A stretch of 64,000 nt of DNA. Origin: Phycisphaeraceae bacterium. GTDB taxonomy: Bacteria; Planctomycetota; Phycisphaerae; Phycisphaerales; UBA1924. The notes under the pieces are model-generated. The model did no database searches. It was not told the origin of the DNA and saw nothing but the letters and a program-made list of their open reading frames with translations. The stretch spans positions 930,001 to 994,000 of the forward strand of contig CP075368.1 of the NCBI GenBank assembly GCA_019454185.1, given 5' to 3'. Positions 54,682 through 64,000 of this stretch are shown piece by piece; position 1 is the first letter of the stretch, and every line of letters starts with the position of its first letter. The position numbers and the translations under genes are program-made.

Positions 54682-55416
54682 TCAGCCGTTGTGGACCAAT
54701 GTCCCGATAGACTCCCCCTGGATCACGCGAGAAATGTTCCCGGACTTCTTGAAGTCAAAGACAAGCACCGGAATGTGCCGCTCCTGGCACATAGCGAGCG
54801 CGGTCATGTCCATCACGCCCAGACGCTTGCTGATCGCCTCAGCGAAAGTGACGGATTCGTACCGGGTCGCACTCGGATCACGCTTCGGGTCCGCGGTATA
54901 CACCCCGTCAACCTTCGTCGCCTTCAGCAGAACCTCGCACTCCAACTCGGTCGCGCGGAGTGCGGCACACGTGTCCGTCGTGAAAAACGGATTACCCGTT
55001 CCCGCCGCGAGAATCACCACACGCCCCTTCTCAAGGTGACGCACCGCTCGACCGCGGATAAACGGCTCCGCCACCGAGCGGACCTCCAGAGCCGAAAGCA
55101 CGCGGCACTCCACGTCCATCGATACCAGCTTCTCCTTCAAAGCCAGCGCGTTGATCACCGTACCCAGCATCCCCATGTAGTCCGCAGTGGCCTGGTGGAT
55201 ATGCCCCGAGGCCGCGAGCTCCGCGCCACGGATAATGTTCCCGCCCCCGACCACAACCGAGAGCTGAACCCCCAGCCGCGAGGCGTCCCTCACCTCGCCC
55301 GCGATCACGCCCAACTCCGCTGGGTCGATCCCGAAACCGCCCGGAGCACAGAAAGACTCGCCGCTGAGTTTGAGCAGTACACGCTTGTAAGGACGCCGTG
55401 CCGTGGTGGGGCTCAT
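54682..55416 (-). CDS. pyrH: Uridylate kinase PyrH
   Basis: PyrH phosphorylates UMP to UDP. The 244-residue enzyme shows KRVLLKLSGESF, VVVGGGNIIRG, TADYMGMLGTVINALAL, ILAAGTGNPFFTTDT, and VDGVYTADPKRDPSATRY in amino-acid-kinase fold order. ATG at 55416 follows GAGG; a longer frame upstream has no PyrH character. It heads the pyrH-frr unit and diverges from the vWA operon across a 235-base gap. Confidence 0.97.
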   Translation of the reverse strand: MSPTTARRPYKRVLLKLSGESFCAPGGFGIDPAELGVIAGEVRDASRLGVQLSVVVGGGNIIRGAELAASGHIHQATADYMGMLGTVINALALKEKLVSMDVECRVLSALEVRSVAEPFIRGRAVRHLEKGRVVILAAGTGNPFFTTDTCAALRATELECEVLLKATKVDGVYTADPKRDPSATRYESVTFAEAISKRLGVMDMTALAMCQERHIPVLVFDFKKSGNISRVIQGESIGTLVHNG

Positions 55417-55651
55417 GTAGGGCTCATTCCTCAATGGTTCGCGGCCTTGCGGCCGATCCGTGACAGTAAATACGACCGCGGCATCCGCACTCGTAAGCGT
55501 CCAACGCCTCGGCTGATTGAACGGTTCCCGCGCCCCAACGTCAAGCGGCACCCCGGATCGCCGAACCTTGTGCAGCGGGATGCGAATGGGCGACGGAGAC
55601 CCGTCCGATTCTGTACGATAATGGGGACAGCAGGCAACCCGAGGTACACGC

Positions 55652-56623
55652 TTGGTTCATGGATCGGACCCAACTTCTATCGGCCAGCCCCAAGACGCGG
55701 ACGCTGCCGATCGCTCCGCGTCGGCTTGGCTCTGGCTGCGGAGAGCGACGCTCGCCGGCATCGCAATCTCGATCGGCGTACACCTGTTCATGTGGCTCCT
55801 CGCGGGCCTGATCATGGTCTTTACATACTCGAACTCAAGGCCCGGCGGGCTCCCGGCAAGCGAGGTCGAGTTCGCCGTCATGACCGATCAGGAGTTCGCA
55901 AAGATCCAGGCCCAGGAACTGCCCCAGCAGGCGCCGGTGGTTCCTGAGGCAACCACAGACACAGCCCAGCCCACACTCGATCTGCTCGACACCTCACTCA
56001 TGGCAGATCTGTCGTCGATCTCGCTCGATCTCGATTCAATCGGCTCCAGCGCAGGCGCGGGTGATGTCGGGGCCATATCGAGATTGGCGACAGGTGTGAG
56101 CGGCTCCGGAACTTCGTTCTTCGGCGTCGAAGCAGAGGGATCCCGGATTGTCTACATCGTCGATGTCTCAGGGTCCATGGGTGTCGCCGGAAAGTGGAAT
56201 CGCACGCGTCAGGAACTCATCGCCTCCATCGAGGAACTTCTTGAGGGCGCATCGTTCCTTGTGGTTCTCTTCTCGTCAGATGCCGCGCTTCTAGAGAACA
56301 GGCGGACATGGTCGGAGGCGATCGATCGAAACAAAAAGTGGATACGGGCAGCCCTCTCACGTATCGAGCCGGGCGGAGCAACCGTACCGATGCCCGCCTT
56401 CCTGATCGCGTTCTCGACCCGCCCCCGCCCGGACGCCATCTTCTTCATGACCGACGGGCAGTTCGATGAGGCCGTCGTCGCCGAACTCCAGAAAATGAAC
56501 ATGGAGATGCAGATCCCGATCCACTGCATCACCTTCGGCGACCGAAGCGCCGAACGACAGATGCGACAGATCGCCCAGGACTCGGGCGGCACATACACGC
56601 ACGTGGAGGTCTCCGGCCCTTGA
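55652..56623 (+). CDS. Membrane-anchored vWA-domain protein
   Basis: The 323-residue protein has one N-terminal membrane helix (AGIAISIGVHLFMWLLAGLI), a Pro/Gln/Asp-rich linker, then a von Willebrand factor A domain (IVYIVDVSGSMG with the MIDAS DxSxS set, then TVPMPAFLIAF and FFMTDGQFDEAV). The domain would lie outside the inner membrane and bind a partner through a metal. TTG at 55652 with GAGG seven bases upstream is the likely start. Its stop overlaps the next gene by four bases. It opens an operon with ExbB/ExbD genes, so it may couple to the pump. Confidence 0.9.
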   Translation: MVHGSDPTSIGQPQDADAADRSASAWLWLRRATLAGIAISIGVHLFMWLLAGLIMVFTYSNSRPGGLPASEVEFAVMTDQEFAKIQAQELPQQAPVVPEATTDTAQPTLDLLDTSLMADLSSISLDLDSIGSSAGAGDVGAISRLATGVSGSGTSFFGVEAEGSRIVYIVDVSGSMGVAGKWNRTRQELIASIEELLEGASFLVVLFSSDAALLENRRTWSEAIDRNKKWIRAALSRIEPGGATVPMPAFLIAFSTRPRPDAIFFMTDGQFDEAVVAELQKMNMEMQIPIHCITFGDRSAERQMRQIAQDSGGTYTHVEVSGP

Positions 56624-57729
56624 TCATGTGCATGGCCCTCGCAGTCGTCGGCGTGTCGCTCGCAGGAGACATCTCCATGCGAGGAGAACTCACGCCGCGC
56701 GATGGCCGTGTGCTGCGGATCGATGCGAACGCGGTCGTTGTTGCCTGGCCCGAGAAGCCCGGAACCCCCGAGCAGATCTCACTCGATCGTGTCCGCTCTG
56801 TGACCGGTCCGATGGCCGAGTCATGGAGTGCAGTCGCGGAGAACGCCGAGCGACTCTGGAGAGCCCGTTCCCGTCTCGATCGTGGTGACGCTCTGGGCGC
56901 AGAGCCCCTCTTCGAATCGCTCATCGCCGACTACCGGGGCGAACGCGGGCCAACCGCAGCCATCGTGAGCGAGGGACTCTTGAGATGTCGCCTCGCGCGC
57001 CAGGCCCACACCTCCGCCATCGAGCCGTGGCTGGATTGGCTCGCCAGCGGGGGAGGCGACGCAACATCCATCGGCATGGCCTCGACGCTCGGTTCGCGCG
57101 AGGTCACGCTCATCGCCGCGATCCCCCCGATCTGGAGCGACTCGCCCGCCTTGCGGGCATTCGCCTCGACCGCAGATTCAGCGTCTCGTGTGGGGCCTGC
57201 ACGAACACTGATGGATCTCTACATCGCAGCCGCAAGATTCGAGACCGAAGGATCGGAGCAGCCGATCCCTTCCATGATCGGCTCGGATCCCGCAGTCTCA
57301 CTCGTTCGCGACGTTGTCGCTGCTCGGGTCACGGACGCCCGCGCTCGCGCCATCGCCCGTGATGCCATCCGCAAGCGTCTCGAGACCGATCCTCCCAACT
57401 GGGTCAAGAGCTGGTGCCTCGCAGCGCTCGGTCGATCATTGATCCGCGAGTCGGATATCGAGTCGCGCCGCCGCGGCATCGTCGAGTTGATCTCTGTCCA
57501 CACGCTCCACTCGGCGGACGTGCCTTTCCTCGCGGGCTTAGCACTTGCAGATGCGGCTCACACGTGCGAAGCGATTGGCGAATCTGAGTCTGCGTCCGTC
57601 CTCTGGCGAGAGCTCCAGATCGCCTACCCGGGACACCCCTCGATGAAGCCGGGGCTCATCCCGGTGCCGAGGCCCCGCGCGACCCAAAGAGAAGAAAGCC
57701 CGATTCCGGATTCGGATGAAGGAGGATGA
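56620..57729 (+). CDS. Secreted helical protein of unknown function
   Basis: The 369-residue protein has a short hydrophobic N-terminus (MIMCMALAVVGVSLAG) that is a signal peptide or anchor, then an Ala/Arg/Leu-rich helical body (AERLWRARSRLDRGDALGAEPLF, with TPR-like spacing) and a Pro/Glu tail. No family recognised. The TTG start overlaps the previous stop by four bases; ATG at 56626 is an alternative. It is in the middle of the ExbBD operon and is probably periplasmic. Confidence 0.75.
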   Translation: MIMCMALAVVGVSLAGDISMRGELTPRDGRVLRIDANAVVVAWPEKPGTPEQISLDRVRSVTGPMAESWSAVAENAERLWRARSRLDRGDALGAEPLFESLIADYRGERGPTAAIVSEGLLRCRLARQAHTSAIEPWLDWLASGGGDATSIGMASTLGSREVTLIAAIPPIWSDSPALRAFASTADSASRVGPARTLMDLYIAAARFETEGSEQPIPSMIGSDPAVSLVRDVVAARVTDARARAIARDAIRKRLETDPPNWVKSWCLAALGRSLIRESDIESRRRGIVELISVHTLHSADVPFLAGLALADAAHTCEAIGESESASVLWRELQIAYPGHPSMKPGLIPVPRPRATQREESPIPDSDEGG

Positions 57730-58523
57730 ACATCGTGACTGTCCCATTCCACATGAATCTCATCACGCTCGCACAAAGCACCGGTGATCCCGCGCCTGTC
57801 GCGGCACAATCACTGCTTGACTATGTCGCGCGAGGCGGAGTGATCGGGTACCTCATCATCGCCCTCTCGCTCGTCGGCATGGGCCTGATCATCGCCCAGT
57901 TTCTCGTGCTGAGGAAGCAGGCGTTGATCCCCGACTCGCACGCGAGCATGCTCGATCAGATGCTCCGATCCGGTCGGGTCGCCGATGCAATCACCTACTG
58001 CGGTGCCGAGGAGAACGGATCATTCATCACTCGGGTCGTCGGGTCCGGTCTCGAACGCTGCTCGCGTTCATCCTTCGGCTTCCTCGAGCTCAGGACCGCG
58101 CTCGAAGAGGCAGGGCAGCGCGAGGTTGCACGACTGCACAGAGGGACCGAGGCCATCGGGCTCATCGCCGCAGTCGCACCGATGCTCGGGCTGCTCGGAA
58201 CAGTCGTCGGCATGGTCGGAGCATTCGAGACCATCTCGGTCACAGAGGGCACGGCACGCCCGGGGCAGCTCGCCGGGTCGATCTCGGTCGCGCTGATCAC
58301 AACCGTCATGGGCCTCATCGTCGCGATCCCGTGCACCGCCGCGTTCAGTTTCCTTCGCACACGCATCGATCGCCTCTCCAGCGACGCGGCCCTGATCGTC
58401 GAATCACTCGCCTCCCACATCGAACGATCCGGTAACGCAGACGGATCAAAGCCCGCGCCGCGCACCGCCGGTCCTTCACGCCCCGCACCCGCCCCCGGAC
58501 CGAGGGAGCCCCGCACGGCATGA
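57726..58523 (+). CDS. exbB: ExbB/TolQ/MotA-family proton channel
   Basis: The 265-residue protein has three membrane helices: GYLIIALSLVGMGLIIAQFL near residue 45, then GLIAAVAPMLGLLGTVVGMVG and LAGSISVALITTVMGLIVAI. The AxxLGLLGTVxGM pattern is the ExbB/TolQ signature. The Pro/Ala tail is longer than usual. It would form the proton path with ExbD and energise a partner. GGAGG lies directly before the ATG and nine bases before a GTG at 57735, which could be the real start. Four-base overlaps join it to both neighbours. Confidence 0.93.
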   Translation: MNIVTVPFHMNLITLAQSTGDPAPVAAQSLLDYVARGGVIGYLIIALSLVGMGLIIAQFLVLRKQALIPDSHASMLDQMLRSGRVADAITYCGAEENGSFITRVVGSGLERCSRSSFGFLELRTALEEAGQREVARLHRGTEAIGLIAAVAPMLGLLGTVVGMVGAFETISVTEGTARPGQLAGSISVALITTVMGLIVAIPCTAAFSFLRTRIDRLSSDAALIVESLASHIERSGNADGSKPAPRTAGPSRPAPAPGPREPRTA

Positions 58524-58945
58524 ACTTCCGTCCCGGCAAAACACGCGATTCACGCTCGGTCTTCGACATGACGCCGATGATCGATGTCGTCTTTCAGCTG
58601 ATCATCTTCTTCATGTTCACCTCGCAATTCTCGCAGATGGCCAGGATGCGCATGGACCTGCCCCGACACAAGGGAGAGGTCGAAGAAGCCGCCCCGGCTT
58701 CGCTCGTGATCGACGTCACTGCCGATGGTGCCGCGTACCTCGACGCGGTCATCGCCGGACCCGATCGCCTCTCAAGGGTCGTCGCGCTCGAACTCGAGAA
58801 CGCACGCCGCGAGAATCGCCAGTTCCAGGTCCTCATCCGAGCGGATAGATCCTGCCCCGCGGCATATGTCAACCTCATCGCCGAACGATTGAAGGACGTC
58901 GGCGTCGAGCGATGGAAACTCGCGACCTCGGGGGGCACTCCATGA
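58520..58945 (+). CDS. exbD: ExbD/TolR-family protein, copy 1
   Basis: The 141-residue protein has a cytoplasmic head, a membrane helix with the key Asp in DMTPMIDVVFQLIIFFMF, and a periplasmic domain (VIDVTADGAAYLDAVIAG). ExbD dimers sit within the ExbB pentamer and that Asp is thought to carry protons. Start ATG overlaps the ExbB stop by four bases. It is paired with a second ExbD downstream. Confidence 0.93.
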   Translation: MNFRPGKTRDSRSVFDMTPMIDVVFQLIIFFMFTSQFSQMARMRMDLPRHKGEVEEAAPASLVIDVTADGAAYLDAVIAGPDRLSRVVALELENARRENRQFQVLIRADRSCPAAYVNLIAERLKDVGVERWKLATSGGTP

Positions 58946-59355
58946 GATTCCGCCCGAAATCTACGTCCGAAGGCGAGGCGCGGCTTCCCTGGACCAGTCT
59001 CATCGACGTGGTCTTCCTGCTCCTCATCTATTTCATGCTCACGTCCCAGTCGACGCGTGAGTCCGAACTCTCCTCGGCATTGCAGGCCGAGCGACGCTCC
59101 GGAGCCGGCGCATCAAACATGCAGGTTCAAGTCGTGAATGTCGAGCAGATCGAAGGCGTGCCGGGCTACAAACTCGGCGATCGACTGATGCGAACGCCCG
59201 CGCAGCTTGAGGCCATGCTCAGGCAACTCCCGAAGGATCCCGGCGTGTTCGTTCGGGTCGCGGGCGATGTACCGATCGAAGCCGCAGCGGGCGCGCTCCA
59301 GGCCGCGAAGGATGCCGGTTTCACGAAGGTGAGCTATGTTCCGGTCTCAATGTGA
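58942..59355 (+). CDS. ExbD/TolR-family protein, copy 2
   Basis: The 137-residue protein has WTSLIDVVFLLLIYFMLTS (ExbD helix with Asp), then a periplasmic domain with LGDRLMRTPAQLEAML and GDVPIEAAAGALQAAKDAGF. It differs clearly from copy 1, so the pair is likely a heterodimer. ATG at 58942 overlaps the previous stop (ATGA); an upstream ATG at 58912 is less likely. Confidence 0.9.
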   Translation: MRFRPKSTSEGEARLPWTSLIDVVFLLLIYFMLTSQSTRESELSSALQAERRSGAGASNMQVQVVNVEQIEGVPGYKLGDRLMRTPAQLEAMLRQLPKDPGVFVRVAGDVPIEAAAGALQAAKDAGFTKVSYVPVSM

Positions 59356-62017
59356 GCACACCTTGGTGTGGGCATGTGTGCTCGCGATGCTGGCCGGGCT
59401 TGCCTCGGCCCAGGGTGTCGCCGATCGCGCACCGATCGACGCGACAGAGTCATTCCTCACCGACAACGGTCTCGACACACTGCTCGCCGTCCACCTGCGC
59501 GATCGACTTATGCAAGCCACGGGTGAAGATCGCCAGCGCATCGCCGATCGGCTCGGCGAGGTGTACGCAAGAATGCACGCGAGCGCCGGCACGACCGAGC
59601 AGCGTGCCGAGATCGAGACGCTCGGTCGCGAACTCATCCGCCTCGTCCCGGATTCAGAGTCCTATCTGCTCCGGCTCAATCTCACCAAGTCGCGGTACCT
59701 GATCGCCGAGCAGATCGCTGAGAAGCACCGGCTCAGACTCGCGACAGAAGAAGAACGCGCCGAGGCACAACGCATCCTGCGTGATGTCGCGTCCGCCTTC
59801 GAGGACATCGCCAATCGTGTGCAGACGGTGATCGACTCTCTCGAGCGTCACGAGCGGAGGGCCGTTGCCGGCACCGATACAAGCGAGATCCGGCGCCGGC
59901 TCGAGCGATCACGACGCGAGCGTTCACTCGCGCGATACTACTCCGGCTGGTCACGCTACTACCGAGCTCTCGTCGAAGGACAACCGATGCTCGCCACGGG
60001 TGCCGCTACCGATTTCGGCTGGCTCCTGGGCTCGCCGGGAAAGCCCGCCGCAGTCGAGAAGGCGTCAAAGCCCATGCTCCGATACGAGCATATCGCCCGA
60101 TCAGCAATCGGGTGCGCAATGGCTGCTTCGATGCTCGGCAACGATGCCGAGGCAGAGCGGTGGTTCGATCTCATCCAGACCGCGCCCGAGGTTTCTGAGA
60201 ATGTCCTCTCCCAACTCTTCACGCGGAGACTTGTCGTCTACGCCAACGCCAGACGTTGGGCCGACATCGAACGCCTCGTCACGCGCGAACGCCTCCGCAC
60301 GGGAGCCGCTCTCGCAGCCGCAGACGCCCGGCTTCTCGCTGTGATCGCACTCGACGCCACACAGGATCGCTCACGTGCCGCTGGCCGAGAGGCGATGCTC
60401 GCCTCACTCTCGCAGGTCGCGTTCAAGGACCTCATCGCTCACGGCGAACTCGGGCAGATCGTCGATCTTGTCAACCGGTACGGCTCAACACCGGTGGGGA
60501 CCGAGGGCTTCGTCGCTGAGTACGTACGAGCCATCAAGTCGTACGACCGTGCGATGGAGTCTCACAAGGCGGCAGGAAAGTCGGCAGAAGAGCCGGCGAC
60601 AGACGAGCAGGTCCTGATCCTTCTTCGCGACGCCTCTACGCTGCTGCGCCAGGCCGCCGCAGCTCCGGATGCGGACGCCTTCCCGAGCGATCGCGACCGT
60701 TCGTTGGTGCTCGCCGGGGTTGCGCTCTTCCTGGCCGGACGGTTCGAAGAGTCCGCCGACACACTCGAGCGTCTCGCTGCATCCGCAACCTCGGATCAGC
60801 GACGAGAGGAAGCCATGTGGCTTGCGATCGCATCGCTCGACATGGGTGTGGACTCAAACCGTCCATCGCTCGCGCCCAGACGCGACCGGCTCGCGACACT
60901 CTATCTCGAACGCTTCCCCACCACCGAGCGTGCCGCCAGACTCCTCATCCGGCGAGCTTCGGACAACCTCCTCACCGATGCAAACGCTGCGGACATCCTG
61001 CTGGCCGTGCAGGCAAACAGCCCCTTATACCCATCCGCTCGGCGATACGCCTCCCGCTTGCTCTATCGCATCTGGCGCAATGCCTCGGGTGCGGATCGCC
61101 TCAGGGCCGCTCGCCAGTTCCGCGCTCTCGCGGACGAGCTCCTCACGCTCGACACCGAGGCGATCGCCGTCGCTTCCGTTGATGCCGCAGGCACCCTGCA
61201 AGCCGAGCTCATTCTGCGTGAACGACAGGTGCTCGATGTCGTTCTCTCTTCCCAAGATCCCGATACCGAGCGTGCCGCGCTGGCTATCCGAAACATCGAG
61301 TCGCTTGCGGGCAGCCAAGACCAGAGCGACGATCTCGCCGCTGAACTGCTCTATCGCAGACTCCAGCTCGCACTCGCAGCGAAGGACGATCATGCGTTCG
61401 CTGAGGCGTCAACTCGCCTTGCATCAACCGGCGGGCGCTTCGCCGAAGCGGGCGACCGTCTCGCGTACCGACACGCCCTCGAACTCTGGAGAGACACGCC
61501 CAACGACGAGGCCAGATCGCGCCGAGTCGTTGCGATCGGCCTCCGACTCATCGAACGCATCGGCTCCGACTCGACACGCCTCTCAGATCCCGCGACATTC
61601 GGCCTCTGCGACACGGTCTCCGCCGCCGCGGCACACATCTGGCGAGCAATCGGCGATCGCTCCATGCGTGACACCTCGATCTCGATCGATCGCAGGATCT
61701 ACGAGTCGGGTCTCGCCACCGGCCAGGTCTTGAGGCGTCTTGCCGAACTCGCCGAGGATGCGGGACTCCGCTCCGTAGCCATCGAAGCGTGGCGGTCCAT
61801 GCTCGCCGGATATCGCGAAGGCACCACCGACTGGTTCGAGTCTCGATACAACTCTCTCCGCCTCCTCGCTGACGATGACCCGGAAGAGGCCGCGCGAGTC
61901 ATGGCGCAGTACGCCGCGCTCAGGCCCGATCTCGGGCCGGAACCCTGGCGAACACGCTTTGAACTCCTTCGCGCTCGGTTGAACGAAGCTTCAGGTGCTG
62001 GGGGAGGGCCGCCATGA
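59336..62017 (+). CDS. Large secreted TPR-like protein
   Basis: The 893-residue protein begins with a signal peptide (cut probably after LASA) and continues as all-helix, Ala/Leu/Arg-rich sequence with TPR-like helix pairs (for example ALFLAGRFEESADTLERLA, SMLGNDAEAERWFDLI). It has no catalytic motif I recognise. It overlaps the second ExbD gene by 20 bases and the next gene by four. A periplasmic scaffold or load arm for the pump is plausible. Nothing indicates a TonB-dependent or Pal-type function. Confidence 0.8.
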   Translation: MFRSQCEHTLVWACVLAMLAGLASAQGVADRAPIDATESFLTDNGLDTLLAVHLRDRLMQATGEDRQRIADRLGEVYARMHASAGTTEQRAEIETLGRELIRLVPDSESYLLRLNLTKSRYLIAEQIAEKHRLRLATEEERAEAQRILRDVASAFEDIANRVQTVIDSLERHERRAVAGTDTSEIRRRLERSRRERSLARYYSGWSRYYRALVEGQPMLATGAATDFGWLLGSPGKPAAVEKASKPMLRYEHIARSAIGCAMAASMLGNDAEAERWFDLIQTAPEVSENVLSQLFTRRLVVYANARRWADIERLVTRERLRTGAALAAADARLLAVIALDATQDRSRAAGREAMLASLSQVAFKDLIAHGELGQIVDLVNRYGSTPVGTEGFVAEYVRAIKSYDRAMESHKAAGKSAEEPATDEQVLILLRDASTLLRQAAAAPDADAFPSDRDRSLVLAGVALFLAGRFEESADTLERLAASATSDQRREEAMWLAIASLDMGVDSNRPSLAPRRDRLATLYLERFPTTERAARLLIRRASDNLLTDANAADILLAVQANSPLYPSARRYASRLLYRIWRNASGADRLRAARQFRALADELLTLDTEAIAVASVDAAGTLQAELILRERQVLDVVLSSQDPDTERAALAIRNIESLAGSQDQSDDLAAELLYRRLQLALAAKDDHAFAEASTRLASTGGRFAEAGDRLAYRHALELWRDTPNDEARSRRVVAIGLRLIERIGSDSTRLSDPATFGLCDTVSAAAAHIWRAIGDRSMRDTSISIDRRIYESGLATGQVLRRLAELAEDAGLRSVAIEAWRSMLAGYREGTTDWFESRYNSLRLLADDDPEEAARVMAQYAALRPDLGPEPWRTRFELLRARLNEASGAGGGPP

Positions 62018-64000
62018 CCCGAAGCACCACACGTGGAGCCGAGTCGGATCTCGTTGCCAAGTTTCTCGGTGCGAGAGCATCGAGCGGCGGTCCCTTTGCA
62101 ATCCTCGATGTTTCAAGCGACGATCGCGATGACATGTCCATCCTCATCGCGCTCCGCGACCGACTCCAACAGACAGCCAACCACCCCGAAGGCACCACGC
62201 CGGAAGCCGATGAAGTCCGGCTTGCACTCCACGCCGCGGCCGCACAACTGCTCGATCCGCCGACACGCCAGGCGATGCTTCTTCGCTGGGGGCCGCACAC
62301 TGCCGCGCCGAGGTCGGCACCGCGGGCAAGCCCCGTCATCCCCGAGAACGAGCGGCTCGTCATGATGCTCCAGCAGGACGCGGTCATGGCGATCGCCGCG
62401 TGTGGCGGATGGAACGACAGAGCCAAGGCACGTGTGATGATGCTCGCACTCTCCAAAGGGTGTGGCCCCGACGAAGTGCAGGCAGCCATCGCGCGCCTCG
62501 AGGGTGGATACACCGCTACCTCAGTTCCATCTGCCACAGCAGCAACAGCCCCAAGGTCGCTTCCCGATCCTCAGTCCGCCTCGCGGGTCTCGCTACCGGC
62601 GTATGAAGCGACATCGCACCGTTCGCGCCGGGTTCCCACAGCGGTCAAGCTCGCCGTACTGATCACGCTTGCCGGGATGGCCGTTGTGATCGCCGCTGTG
62701 ATTGCACTCTCACTCCCCGCGAAACCTCCTGTTCAAGCCGGAACGGCCACAGCACAGACTGTGCCAGACGCCGATCAGGTGTCTTCAACGCCCGCCCGTG
62801 ATACACAAGGGCAACTCTTCCCCACCCTCAGACCGATCACCTCACCCTCTGCACCGGTAGTCACCGCCCCCGCGACGAACGAGGCGCAGCGATGGCTGCA
62901 ACGCCTCACCGCCGCGTCTTCCGGTCTCGATCCGGATCGCGAACAGTCAAGAGATGATCTGATCAAACTCTTGAGAGGTGGCGGCTCGATATGGGTTGAT
63001 CTGGAGCCGGCCGAACTCGCAGTAGCCCTGCGCTGCATCGTTGACACCGTCTATCAGGCGGACTCGGTCGAGGACGCCGAACGAATCCTCGACGGCATAA
63101 TAAACCCGGGTGCGATCTCTCAGAATCGCGAGAGAGTCCTCCAATCCGCATGGCATTCCGGCGTGCTCGCAAGACTCAGCGTCGAACGGGACCTCCCAAT
63201 GGGAGTTCTCGCGGCGATCGATGATCGCATCGCGCACGCCGGCGGCAGAGAGCGAGCCGTACCCGAAAGCGCGTTCGAGTCCGGTGTCATTTCCAATCTC
63301 ATCCAAAGCAGCAACACTATCGCAGCAACTGGCTCCGCCGAGGCGTGGGAGGGGTGGCTCGCCGCAGCCGAAGCTGTCGCCAAAACCATGCCCTCACGCA
63401 GGACGGACCTCCTCCTTCTCGCGATCGGCGACGCCCTTTCCGCACATGCAAAGCCGTGGAACGCCGCTCTGATCGACCAAGCGGTAACCAAGATCGCTTG
63501 GCACAGGGAACCGCAGGCCCAGCGTTGGCTTCTCGCCCGTTTCGATGGTCTCGACACATCAAGAGATGCACTCACGACTCTGACCCGTTCGATCGCATCG
63601 AAGTCCTCCTCGCCGGGAATCGACACCACCATGGTGCTGGCCGCCGCGGCAACCGAGGCCGATCGACGACGCCTCAGAGACGACTACGCGATGCGATTCG
63701 GGCTCGCGGGCGCATCCGACGGAGCCGCCCTCGACGCAAGAGTCGTCGAAACAATCACACGCATCAGCGCCGCCGAATCTGCCTCTCAATCCATCGACGA
63801 CGCACTCCGGCTCGCCGCAGCATGGTCCCGTGTCAGCGAGGCGGCATGGCTCCGATGGCAGGGGCTCTCAGACCTGGCGACCGCGGCGCTCGATCGAGCC
63901 GATGCCCATCTGTCGCTGCCCGCGTCCACGAGCCCGCCCACCCGCGCCTCAAACACGCTCCGTCGCGATGAACCACCGATGTGGACTCGCGCATACATCA
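62014..64000 (+). CDS. Long membrane protein, 3' end outside window
   Basis: The frame stays open from ATG 62014 to the window end (at least 662 residues). GGGAGGG lies five bases before the ATG, and the start overlaps the previous stop by four bases. The N-terminal 190 residues are cytoplasmic; an early part (ALHAAAAQLLDPPTRQAMLL) is reminiscent of a J-domain-like or partner-docking helix pair. One membrane helix follows (AVKLAVLITLAGMAVVIAAV, about 210-232), then a Thr/Pro-rich linker and an Ala/Leu/Arg-rich helical periplasmic part. No known family. As part of the ExbBD operon it may link cytoplasm and periplasm. The 3' end is not seen. Confidence 0.8.
   Translation, partial: MTRSTTRGAESDLVAKFLGARASSGGPFAILDVSSDDRDDMSILIALRDRLQQTANHPEGTTPEADEVRLALHAAAAQLLDPPTRQAMLLRWGPHTAAPRSAPRASPVIPENERLVMMLQQDAVMAIAACGGWNDRAKARVMMLALSKGCGPDEVQAAIARLEGGYTATSVPSATAATAPRSLPDPQSASRVSLPAYEATSHRSRRVPTAVKLAVLITLAGMAVVIAAVIALSLPAKPPVQAGTATAQTVPDADQVSSTPARDTQGQLFPTLRPITSPSAPVVTAPATNEAQRWLQRLTAASSGLDPDREQSRDDLIKLLRGGGSIWVDLEPAELAVALRCIVDTVYQADSVEDAERILDGIINPGAISQNRERVLQSAWHSGVLARLSVERDLPMGVLAAIDDRIAHAGGRERAVPESAFESGVISNLIQSSNTIAATGSAEAWEGWLAAAEAVAKTMPSRRTDLLLLAIGDALSAHAKPWNAALIDQAVTKIAWHREPQAQRWLLARFDGLDTSRDALTTLTRSIASKSSSPGIDTTMVLAAAATEADRRRLRDDYAMRFGLAGASDGAALDARVVETITRISAAESASQSIDDALRLAAAWSRVSEAAWLRWQGLSDLATAALDRADAHLSLPASTSPPTRASNTLRRDEPPMWTRAYI

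Overview
The window looks like a chromosomal piece of a high-GC planctomycete, most likely class Phycisphaerae. This rests on several gene types that go together in that phylum: an ECF sigma factor next to a Ser/Thr kinase with a WD40-like C-terminus, a DUF1580-type protein, paralogous pseudopilin-like proteins with an FTLIELLVVIAII leader, secreted proteins ending in dockerin-like D-x-N-D-D-G-x-x-D-I-L-D-F-L-D-F repeats, and an unusually long SecA. Species cannot be named from sequence alone.

Bases 1-9240 are the right end of an integrated mobile element. A tyrosine recombinase sits directly against the 3' end of a tRNA-Pro(CGG) gene. Inward from it lie two genes of unknown or regulatory role, a primase-helicase, an iteron-like inverted repeat, a ParB-like/DNA methyltransferase fusion, an AbrB-Doc toxin-antitoxin pair and a HARE-HTH protein. 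The left end is outside the window.

Bases 9241-25240 are mostly housekeeping: a pseudopilin-like protein, SecA, a stand-alone TSCPD-domain protein, tRNA-Leu(CAG), an RNase HII-like protein, RibD, a YgfZ/GcvT-like protein and tRNA-Gly(TCC). These are followed by a regulatory group (WD40 kinase, globin, ECF sigma factor) and a secreted protein with four WGENIGW repeats.

Bases 25500-38850 are the most notable part: a compact nonribosomal peptide locus running panD, a formylating two-module NRPS, a terminal C-A-T-TE NRPS and a phosphopantetheinyl transferase. Specificity residues read by eye give Ser, Ser and beta-Ala, with an epimerase after the second Ser. The predicted product is N-formyl-Ser-D-Ser-beta-Ala, and PanD would supply the beta-alanine. 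The two Ser adenylation/carrier units are nearly identical DNA copies.

Bases 38890-55416 return to ordinary genes: PurD with an insertion, a lipoprotein, RidA-like, a FAD/Fe-S oxidoreductase, CDGSH, MoxR, a zincin, SppA, and Frr/PyrH. They are interrupted by an accessory patch at 41.7-46.2 kb that holds a 12-bp tandem repeat, a 20-G tract, two paralogous pseudopilin-like genes and, between them, a low-GC secreted dockerin-type gene.

Bases 55652 to the window end hold one tightly overlapping operon: vWA protein, secreted helical protein, ExbB, two ExbD proteins, a large secreted TPR-like protein and a long single-pass membrane protein that runs off the end. It looks like a proton-motive-force-driven envelope system with no TonB or TolA visible in the window.
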